From NCBI RefSeq assembly GCF_954871325.1, contig NC_088779.1, forward strand, positions 11,348,846 through 11,412,845: a DNA stretch of 64,000 nt, in the 5' to 3' direction. Shown one piece after another: positions 25,795-36,800 of the stretch (position 1 is the stretch's first letter; every line of letters starts with the position of its first letter). A program made the position numbers and the translations under genes. Source of the DNA: Gordionus sp. m RMFG-2023 (lineage: Eukaryota > Nematomorpha > Gordioida > Chordodea > Parachordodidae). Below the pieces are notes generated by a model that saw only the letters and a list, made by a program, of their open reading frames with translations, did not search any database and had not been told where the DNA came from.

Positions 25795-26051
25795 TTATTC
25801 GAAGTAATATGGTGTTGGAATATTATTTGAGGGATTAGAAATTTTTTTAGAAAACGCTGTATCAAATGATTCAATATTTTTTAATACCCAATTACTACTG
25901 AGATTAGGAAAACTAGGACCTTCATGAACATTATCAAGTTCTATGTGGAGTGCATTTATGGGCGAATCTACATCTATATTGTCAATAGAATGATTAAAAT
26001 TATCCTCCTGTTTCCGAAATATCACCTTCAGTTATAATTATTTTATTTGAC
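25795..26051 (-). pseudogene. piggyBac transposase N-terminal remnant
   Basis: An ATG at about 26051 starts MSNKIIITEGD, then a frameshift leads into an acidic segment ending FDTAFSKKISNPSNNIPTPY. Acidic N-termini followed by P-x-x-YF are usual in piggyBac transposases. Placement inside the TTAA-bounded element and collinearity with 25486-25680 support the assignment; sequence similarity alone is weak. Confidence 0.6.
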
Positions 26052-26483
26052 ATCTATAAAAAATAAAATTTATTCAATGTTAATAAAATAACTTATTAAA
26101 TTCCCAATGAGTTAATTTGGCATCATAATTTTAAAATTATATTTACAAAAATAATTAAAATTCTAAAAAAATATAAATTCATGACATTTTTGAATATTTT
26201 GTCTTCTTTATAAAATAAACAGTTTTAAATTTTTTTATTAAAATATATTTAAATAATATGTAAAATCAAGTAATTCAGAAAAAATCGAAACGGAAATAGT
26301 CAAAATTTACATGACAATAAAATAAAAACAAAAGCACCTTTTTTTATTATTGAAAAATACGATTGAATACATTTGTATATTTATTTAAAAATGTTAAATT
26401 AAATCATTAAGTGGTTTTAAACGTTAAAAAATAACATTTAATATGATGATGTCAAATTAGCTCACAGGACTTTAAAGGGTTAA

Positions 26484-27563
26484 AATTTAAAAATGACCGC
26501 TTAAGCGATGAATTTACAAGGTAAATTTATTTTACAAATCGATAATGGTTACTGATATTTTTGAGGCGGATTACATAACAAATAAGCGAAAGATAGAAAT
26601 TGCTATATTATACGTTTCTTTTTTTTAAATATAAATGTAGAGTAACCCTACTGGGCATCTGTGCTTTACCGAACATAATATTGGGCTGATCAGGATACAA
26701 ATGCCAAATCTTTGTATTATCAGACAGACATCAATAGTACAGAACTGCAGTGGTTCATTAAAAAAGTGGTTTACACTTATATTTACTCAATTTTTTCAAA
26801 TTATAAAATTTGATTGATTATCTTTTATTTGAACTTTAATATATTTATTTAAAAATTACCATATGACTAAAATAAATCAAACAGACTCTTTCCAAATTCT
26901 GCGCATAATTTTTAATAAAATCATTAAAATAACTATACTATATTTTTATTTTAATATAAGCAATTATTTTTATCTTTTCGTTTTTACCATGTAAGGTCAT
27001 TTGATTTCTACTTGTCCAATTAATGTTTAAGGCAAGTCTTATTATATTTGAATTTATATCTAGCGCTTCTCTTAATTTTCTTAAAAAATTAACCCCTAAA
27101 TTAAAAAGTATAATGAAGCCACTATAAAAAAATTAAATATTTATTGAATACATTTAAATGAGTATTTCAAAAAATTGTTTTGACAATAATATATATGATT
27201 TGTATATTAAAATTTGAAAAAAAAAAATTTATAATGATTATATAATACAAGTATAATTTGCATTTATTGTATCATAAAGTAAAATTAGAGTTTTACATCA
27301 GGCTAATATAAAAATTGATAATAATATTTCAATAATTAAAGTTATAAAAATTTGTCATTTAAAAAACAATTGTACCAAATGCAATAATTATATAAGGTTA
27401 AAAAAAATTAAAATTAACTTTAAAAAAAATACTATTTAATAAATATATAGTTGAACCAATAATTTCGTCAATAATATATGAAAATATGTCATGTTCAAAA
27501 TGTTTAAAAAAAGGTAATTGCAATAAATATTATATTATTTAAAAAAAGGCTCCAAGCCTAGTC
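26484..27563. other. AT-rich intergenic DNA between piggyBac and AMDHD2
   Basis: No coding potential recognised. It must contain the 3' UTR of the AMDHD2 gene, whose stop codon is at 27564-27566 on the minus strand. No polyadenylation site stands out among the many A/T runs. Confidence 0.4.
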
Positions 27564-27817
27564 TCAAATATAATGAGATTTGATATTCTTGTCTAGTTCC
27601 CTTATATTCCTTTTCCTATTTTCTAGTTTGCTGCTCTCATTCGATTGATATGCCAACTTGCCCCCTAAAACTGTGCCCTGCACTTTCAAGGTATCAGGAT
27701 CGAGTATTACTAGATCTGCATCGTTTCCAAAGTCGAGACAGCCCTTGGATGTTGTTATACCTAACGCTTGGGCCGCATGAAGTGAACTGCATTCTAGCGC
27801 CTCGACCAAGGTACAGC
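27564..27817 (-). CDS. AMDHD2: AMDHD2 last coding exon
   Basis: The acceptor is TTTTATAAG. It encodes [20 protein letters not shown], then [20 protein letters not shown] and [14 protein letters not shown], matching the end of the human protein, and adds a charged tail of about 25 residues before TGA at 27564-27566. This is the end of the amidohydrolase fold and its beta-sandwich. Confidence 0.93.
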
Positions 27818-30800
27818 CTTATAAAATATATAAAAAATAATTATTATTGTTTGTAATATGACTCGACCAGTGATTCGGAAGGAAGGAAGGAAGGAAGGAA
27901 GGGACCATCTCAAAAATGAATGAAACTTGGCATGTTAGTTATTTATGATGTAAATGTTAATAAGATATAAATTTTAGAGCGCCAGCTCAACCAGATCCAA
28001 AAATATACACCTTCAAAGTCGAAATCGCGTAATGCGTGTTTTTATTAAATCTTGTTTTTTTAAAAAATACTTTGGATAGAATTACATTGGAAAATATCGA
28101 AATAAAATTTACAAATTTCATATTTCTAGTAAAAATAAAAAATTAACATTATTAGGAAGGGATTTTTTGGGGGGTGTTTATATTCTCTAAAAATGTTTAT
28201 TACCTTTATATTAAACTATTTAATAAAAAATCTCGATAGCCATTTTTGTTTTTTTTAATATATTATATTTAATAAAAATATGTATTATATTAGTATTAAA
28301 ATTTAAAAAATCGATTAAGTATAACCAATATGATATCCTGGGATAATAAGTAAGGAAGCAGCCCATAAAGATGTGGTTATTAGAACGCTATATTTTAAAA
28401 TAAACATATTTTAAAATATTATATACAAACAATTATAAAAAAAATATTTCTAATCTTATATAATTTTGCGTTTATTAATGGAATTCCTGAGGCTAAAGTT
28501 TGTAGGTGCGTCCTGTCACTATTATGGGATCTACTTTCGTTTTTATTTGATTAATGGGCATAAAAGAAGGATGGTGATCCATGGGGATGTAAAAAGGAAA
28601 TATATAACTCCTCAGTAATTTCATTGTTTTTTAGTAATGCGGCTAATTACCAAAAATCGTCATAAGCCATGTTATGAATCCTTTAATATCAGCAAAAGAC
28701 AAATTATCGGCATTTGAGATATTACTAATTTGAAAGTACTCTGCATGTAAATATATTTATGATTTAAGTTTACTTAAACTCAAATGAAATACAGCATGTA
28801 CCCGAATTACTAGAATGGGGCGAGCTAAATTGAATCTTTCTCGTAGTTTAATCTCTTCTAAATTGTTTTGTTCGTTGGTTATATATGTAAAATTTACTGA
28901 TGGCATGTTTTGTTTTGCAAACTGATATAAATCAACTAGTGTTAAAATGTGTCTAGATGGTGTGCTGAAGGCTTAAAGTGCTGTTAATCTTTTTAATATT
29001 AGGCCAAGGCCGTCACATAGACCTATGGTATGTAGCTAACTGTGCCATTCGCTACACCAAAATCTAATTCATGATAACACAGATTTGATTTTCTGTTTGT
29101 ATATTGTGCAGTTGATCCGTCAGCAGCAATATATTTTACTTATCTTTTGAAATAAATGGTTAAAAATTTTATCATTTTGGTCTGGTATAAATGTACTGCA
29201 ATAACATCATGCAGAAGTGACTCTGATATTATAACAAAATTAAGGTTTTCTATATTGCCATTATTATTATTATATGCGATCATAGGATGGATAGTGGCCT
29301 GATTATTATTCCAGTGGAATCATTGAACAGCGTCTTGGATTATAAAGGCATAATTTTCAGAGAAATTACAAATTATCAACATGGTTGTAAAAAATGTTTA
29401 AGTTTTGACTGATTGGTAGCGATAAATGAATGATGTAACATAGGTGGAATTTTTTTTTTAAATTAAGAATTCTTGAGAAAATTTTGTTATCGTTTCTAGA
29501 TTAATTCTATCAACAGATACCCACTGTTTAAAGGATATATGATCTATGTCATTTTAGGCAAATTAATTGTTCTTTAATTGAGAATGTGTCTGAACAATAG
29601 TCACAATCTCCCAAATAATATAGTGCTGGATTGCATATTGCTTGGGCTAAAATATTTATATAGTTATGTAATGGATATTCTGGAATAGCTAATAGTTTTG
29701 CCAAGTTAGCATCTACAAACATAAGCTTAAAATTTTAATGAATTGCACAAACAAACAATGTGTGTTCCACTGGATCCAGCCAGAATATAATTTTTTAGCC
29801 GTAAATCTGCAAATTTAGAAAATCCAATTTTAATTATAGTACTTCTCTTTAAAAGCAGCTGAATGGCCTTTTTCAGCAATATCCCATGGAAAAGGTCCAT
29901 GTGAAGGCATTTGCGGAACATAAAAAAGTTAGCAGCACGTTCAAGCCTTCAGCGCACTAGTTATGGACACATTTTAACACCAGTTGATTTATATTATTTT
30001 GCAAAACAAAACATGCCATCAGTAAATTTTACATATATAACCAACAAACAATACAATTTAAAAGAGATTAAACTATGAGAAAGATTGAATTTAGCTCGCC
30101 CCATTCTAGGAACTCGGGAAATACATGCTGTATTTCCTTTGAGTTTATGTAAACTTAAATCAAAAATATATTCATATGCAGAGGACTTCCAAATTAACAA
30201 TATCTCAAATGCCGTTAATTTGTCTTTTGCCGATGTTAAAGGATTCGTAACATGTGTTTATGACGATTTTTGGTGGATATCCACAATACTAAAATCACAA
30301 TCTTTCTTTTACCCTACAATTGAGGAAAATATATTGTGGCCCATTAATCAAATAATTACAATAGTAGATCCCATAAAAGTGACAGGAGGTACCTACAAAC
30401 TTTAGCCTCAAGAAATGCTATTAATAAGCGCAAAATTTTTTAAGTTTAAAACATGGGTTATTTTTTTTATAACTGTTTGTATATAAAATTTTAAAAATTA
30501 TTTATTAAAATATAGCGTTCTAATTATTATCCGTATGGGCTTCTTCCTTACTTATTACCCCAGGAAATCATTTTGGTTACACTTAATCGATTTTTTGAAT
30601 TTTAATACCAATACAATATATATTTTTAATTAAATATATTATATTATAAAAAATTTTTTAATATAATGTCATCTATATTATCTTTTATTATTTCTAAAAA
30701 TAAATAAAATTAAAAAAACAAAAATGGCTATCGAGATATTTTATTAAATAGTTTAATATAATGGTAATAAACAATTTTAGAGAATATCAACAACCAAAAA

Positions 30801-33800
30801 AATCCCTTCCTAACAAATTTTTTATTTTAACGGATATTTTTTAAATTTTTTTTCGATATTTTTCAATGTAAAATTTAAGGCTATAAAATGATATATTATT
30901 TGTAATTCTATCTTAAGTATTTTTTTAAAAAAAACACGATTTAATGAAATCATGCATTACGCGATTTCGACTTTGAAGGCGTATATCTTTGGATCTGGTG
31001 CTCTAAAATTTAAATTTTATTAACATTTACAACATAACTAACTAACATGCCAAATTTCATTTATTTTTAGATGGTCGGCCATATCACTAGTCGCGTCATG
31101 GAATTAATTACACAAGTAATAATGTGCGTATTATCTGGTTCAGTAATTTTAGAATAGATAGTAGGTTGATCTTATTTAGTAAAATAACTATAACGTTTTA
31201 TGATTCAAAAATGTTTGACAATATGCATAAATTAAAAATATTTTTGAGGCCTTGATAATTTCATTAGCGATAAATTATAGGTACGCCCAGTCGCTGCTGA
31301 TGGACTCATTATTATTAAAATAATATTTATTGGTTTGAAAAGGTGATCTAGTGTCGCTGGATAAGAAAATATTTTTCATTTCGTCTCTATTTACATTAAC
31401 TTCTTGCACAAATCCTAATTATCAAACGTTTTCATACATACAGATCACATATCCTATTTCATCGATCAATAGATCCTCAAACAAAAAATCCTCACATGGA
31501 TTAACTATATTTCGGTAACAAATGTCTGCAAATAAGAATATATTTCAGCATTGAGCTTAGTTAAACAGATCGGAAACACTGCGTAAATTTTACTATTTGA
31601 TCTGAATAAGGTGTTTGTAAACTTGCCTTAGCAACTAACCTTTTTACTGTGCCGCCTATGCGATCTCAGGCACTTTTACCATGTGCCGTAGCAAAAAATG
31701 TCATTCTGCTTGAACGCCAAAATCAGTTTCATGGTAACAAACATTGATGACGCTTTTCTTTATATTTAGTATCGCGCTGCTGAACCATTAGAAAAGGAAT
31801 ATAATTTTTCCTGGTGGATTGTCGAATTTTTTAAAAAATGAATAAATTGCGATTGAATAAATGGAGTGAAATAGTATCATGAATTAAGGATCCTATTACC
31901 ACAAAGCTTAGGTTGTTTATTTGATCTCCTATTTTATAATAAATTGAGAATGGATGCAACGTAACTTGTGAAGCTGTCCAATGATAACTCTGAACTTCGT
32001 CTAGGAAAATAAAAGAATAGTTTTCCAAAGACACAAATAATTAGATAATTTATTTTCTAAACTATTTATAAGATTATGTTTTAATTATTAAAAATTTCTA
32101 TCATAATATTAAAACACTATAAAAATATAAAAATATAAACAATTTCATAATTGTGTTCCTCAAAGGAAGCTATAGTTAAATCCACAGATTTCTATCTAAA
32201 TTATCTGACGAATATTTAAAAATTCTTTGATTCGGTTGGTAAAATGCGAAATTTTGCTGCCAAAATTTTAAAAACTTATAGGTTAGAAAATGACCGTTTG
32301 TGGAATAAAAAGGAGAGATTTTTGAATTTGTTGATCTGTGTTGTTTCTGCTTGAGTTAGCGAATTTATAGTTTGAGGAGAATGAAGAAACGCATGTGTAA
32401 TCCCACATATGATTTGCCGAGGTCCCAATATAGTTTTCAACAATCAAGTCTTAAGCCATCTGAAATAAATTTGCGGGCTTAAACCTCGATTTATTGCTGT
32501 GTGGAGCTGGTGCCGCCCCTCACTGTATATACATTAAGAAGGCCGTGCCACTTTAAATCAACTGGTGATTTGCATTTGATACAAGCATGTGTAAGTACGA
32601 TGTCCCAAGCTGGATGTAAATCAATGGAAACTCTCAATTGTTCATCTGATAAAGGATTACCAAGGTTATGAATACAGCTCCAAGGATGCAATCTATAGGT
32701 GAATTGCCTTGATATATCGACTTAGTAATTCAATATTAAAGGAGTGAATTTTTTTTATGAGTGATGATTGATGGTAAATGAGCGTTAAAAGGTATAATAG
32801 CCTCCCATTTGTTGGTTAGGTCTACTAATAAAGGATGGCATATGAAGCCTGACAAACGTGGATGAGAAAAATGACAATAAAGATAATAGATTGAATGGAA
32901 AAAAGTATCTACCACACAATTTAGAGGGTAACTGGGCGAGTGATCAATTGAATGAGTTTTATTTAATATTTAAGAATTTTTCTGATGGATTCCGTGGAGT
33001 CCTTTGTTGTATGCCTTCTTGGGAGAGAATCCGAAAATTAAAGGCGGTTGAAAGTCATAAGAGAATTCGATAAATTTAAAATAAAGGAGAAAAGTTTCAT
33101 ATAAAAATTTAAAAAAAGAAAAGAGGCACGATATCTCCCTTGATCCCAAAATCTAGTTGGTAAGTGTTATGTTGACAGCCACATGTTTGATAAATTCGAA
33201 GAGGATTTTAAAACAACGATTTCTTGAAAAAGTGTTGATCTAGTTTTACTACTTGATACAAATATCAGACATATTTTTAAAGGTTACATGTCAATACCGC
33301 GAAAATTTTAGCGCGAAATGTATTATCGCGAATGAATAAAAGCGAATGTCGATTAACGCGAAATATTATTATAGCGAATGCATTACCGCGAATATAATAT
33401 TGCGAATGCATTATAGCGAATATAATACAGCAAAAATATTAAATCGAATGCATTAGCGCTAATGTAATACCGCGAAAGTATTATCGCAAATGTATTATAA
33501 CGAATACAATATAGCGAATGAATTATCGCTAATGCATTATAGCTAATGTATTACCGAGAAAGCATTATCGTGAATGCAATGCAGCAAAAGCTTTACCACG
33601 AATGCATTATAGCAAATGAATTATCGCGAATGCATTAACGCGAAAATGTGAAAGCGTATTAATTATAGAGAATGCTTTATCGCAAGTGTATGATCGCGAA
33701 TGCATTATCTTAAATGAATTACATCAGTTGCAATATCGAGAATGGAGTATGATAAAAATTACAATTTTATATTTATCAGCCTTAAGATAGACTTGGTTGA

Positions 33801-36800
33801 ACCTGGAAATTAAGTTAGACATTTTTTTTTGAAAATAGGGCTAAGGCTTTTAATTTTTTTAATTCAAAATATATAAAAAAAATTCTAAGCAATAAATTAG
33901 ATTGGGTAAAGAAATTATTTTTATATTAATTGATTGTTTAAATATGCTTTAGTTATATTTTCAATTAAATTTGGGATAGGAAGACCTAAAATTTAAAAAT
34001 AAAGATTTTTGATGGAGCTTTTGCTAAATAAAATATGGCCCTTAATATCAAATTGGGGTTTATTATTATGTTCATACAAGAAAAAAAGGATAGATTAATT
34101 ACATAAATTATATTTATTATTTTAATAATTTTACGAATCTCAAAATATGCTTTGTTTTTCCATTATATTTTATAATTACGAAAAAAATTTGAAAAATAGG
34201 CGAATGTCCGACTATAGATCAATATAATGGGAACACGTCTAGCCTATTTTTAAATAAATAAAAATAAATGAGGGTCTTAAGTTATTTTTTGTCCAATGTT
34301 AGTATTTCAAATTTTCTAAAAAAGGATTTAATCTAATTATTAAAAAAAATTGAGGATATGAAAATTCACAAATAGCAAGTGACGTGTTTTAGAGTTATAA
34401 AAATTTAAAAATGCTACGTTAAATAAATATAGAAACGTCAATTAGGCTGGTTTTTTGGTTTTTTGAAAAAGGTCTCAACTTGCTAAATGAGTTACAATAT
34501 AATATACACCTATTAACACTCATTTACCATCAATCAATACTCATAAGAAAAAATTCACTCCTTTAATATTGAAATACCAAACAGATATATTAGTCAATCC
34601 ATTCACTTCCTTTAATCATTAGGAGATACATTGGTTTATATTTACGTTGTACATCGTACAGCAATAGTTTGTACCATATGCAAATCACCAGTTACTTCGG
34701 CTAGGCACGACCTCAATTGTATGTCAGAGGTCAATAAATGGCAACTTAAATAATATTTTTTCAGATTAATGCTGGAAAATCTTATCATTTAATGTTTGAA
34801 ATTTTAAAAGCATAATGAATTTAACAAAAATGTGTTATTTTATATAGGAGCACCTTATATTTTTGAGAAAATATTCATTTTTTTTAAATCGCAACTAAAA
34901 AAACCCATGGTTGTTCCAAGTTAAATTTTTTTTAAATAGATATAATGTAAGTGAATAATAAATGTTAAATTCAAAGAAATTCAGAAAGAGAGACACCTGA
35001 AGCTTTCAGGTTCAAAATTTATAATGTAAATAAAAACCCAACATTTTTATTTTAAAAAAAATCGTAATATTTACTAAAAGCCCTTTAATAGAATTCAAAA
35101 TGATACATAATTTTTATTTTTTGCTATAGTATTTTTTAATTTATCTCAATTTTAAAAATCGTATTTTCGAAAAGGTCATTTTTGGCACTTTTGACTATTG
35201 ATATCTCAACTATTAGTAATAAGAGGTTAACATTTTAGATTCGATGCCTTCCAATGATGTTCTCTCAATGTAAAAATTATATCAAAATTAAAAAAAGTCG
35301 AGCATGATAATTAGATTTGGTATGGAATTACTCTTTGGATATAAATAGAAAACAAAAAATAAGAATCTTTCATCGGGGATATTTGTATCTAAGATACAAG
35401 TTATTTTAGTATCGAACATTTTCGAAAGTATCTTTTACATAAGCAATTTTTTAAAATATGTGGATTTAAGTAAAATTTTCGAAAAATTTGGCAACCCTAT
35501 TATACTATATTGTAAAAATAACCTGTGGACTTTTTGAAATATTGAACGCAGGCGTCGAATGGAGTCATACTGTGTGTTTTTTTAAAAAAAATTTAAGTTT
35601 ATTATATATTTTAAATATTTAAAAAAAAAGAGTAAAATATAATCCATGCAATAAGTATAACAAATCTGTCTGAATAAAATTGTTTTAATTCCTTAAAGAA
35701 TCAATTTTAAATCAAAATATGTGCATAGGGGAGACCGGGGATAGTGTTATCCCGGGGCAGGTAAATTCTTTTCAAATAATTAAAAACGAATAAACTTTGA
35801 GTTTTAACATTTAAGCCAAATATGTGTTTTAATAAGGTGATTAAGTAGGTCTAAAAATGTTTCACACAAAATTTTGTAAATTAGTTTTAAGTGACAACAA
35901 GTTCTTACAAAATATATGAACCTGGTAAATTTAACATACTTGGCAATTTATTTTCATATATTTACTTAGAATTAACATTTTTAAAAAGTACTTTTTTTAT
36001 CCGAGAATTAAAATTATTTATCTTATTTTAAAAATATTTTTTTAATTACAATCTACGTATAAGAGATCTAATAAATATATTATATAAAATCTAGTATTGG
36101 GCCAATAAATAAATAAAAATTTCGATCCAGTCTGGTATTAGTAAATAAATTGATTCCGGTCCGGTATTGGTAAAAAATTGGACCCGGTTATATCTTATAA
36201 TATGTAAAAACTTTCAATGAAAACATATTGCCACGTACTTTGTCGATTTTCAAATATAATATACAAAAAATACTATAATTTTTTTTAAAAAAACCATTAA
36301 AATTTAAACCCTCCAGCTAAAGTTTGTTGTTGTGACATGGCAGTTTTATCGCCAGGTGAATAAATGACATCTTGACCTCCGAAAGTAAAGTGTTGGACAG
36401 GACTTTCGTCTACTGAATGATAACGTTCTAAATTACCTGGATGTTTCTTAGTCTTTTTATCGTTGGGAGAGGGGGGTAGTTCATCTAAGCCCATGGTCAG
36501 AATAGCGTCGGTTATAATAACAAGACCTTTTTAGATTTGGTAAAGAATATGTTTATTGTAGCAAACCTATCTTTCCTTTTATATTTTTTAAAAAAATGAT
36601 AATTTATAAAAATTTTATTGAGAAAGTTTTTAATTCCAACATGCCTTCAGAATCCATCATTAATATCTTAAATCCTATACAAAAAAAATCATTTATTGTT
36701 TTAACTTTTGAACTTAAGTGAATGTTAATAAATTAAAATGGGAGAAATAAATTAAAGTTGTTAAGAGGATTATTAAAAAATATTATTTAGAATTTTAAAT

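Larger units (their letters stand above)
24740..26479 (-). mobile_element. piggyBac element, internally deleted
   Basis: The element is bounded by TTAA (24736-24739 and 26480-26483), with CCCTTT at the left end and AAAGGG at the right, exactly as expected for piggyBac. On the minus strand an N-terminal fragment (25795-26051, with a frameshift near 26000) is acidic and ends NIPTPYYFE. The C-terminal fragment (25486-25680) contains GRPS, then DVRYDNLRHWP and RCKLC, the last resembling the start of the Cys-rich C-terminal domain of piggyBac transposases. The catalytic DDD domain that should lie between them is missing, so the copy cannot make an active transposase. Confidence 0.85.
27858..31099. 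mobile_element. Palindromic DNA element with inverted arms of about 1.1 kb
   Basis: The left arm (27858 to about 28977) and right arm (about 29938-31099) are inverted copies of each other for over 1.1 kb. The tips are ATGACTCGACCAGTGAT and ATCACTAGTCGCGTCAT, and deeper shared blocks include the pair around GATTTCGACTTTGAAGG at 30961-30980. The left arm carries a GGAA microsatellite (about 27877-27902) just inside the tip. The loop and arms carry parts of a decayed transposase-like gene: on the minus strand from 29921 to about 28450, and its C-terminal part again on the plus strand in the right arm (30085-30405). No clear target duplication was found. The element lies in an AMDHD2 intron. Confidence 0.8.

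Noticed and set aside
28560-28600. Candidate for the missing AMDHD2 exon (minus strand HPMDHH)
   Set aside because: No I-A-P before M-D, and the sequence is the inverted partner of the transposon arm at 30340-30370.
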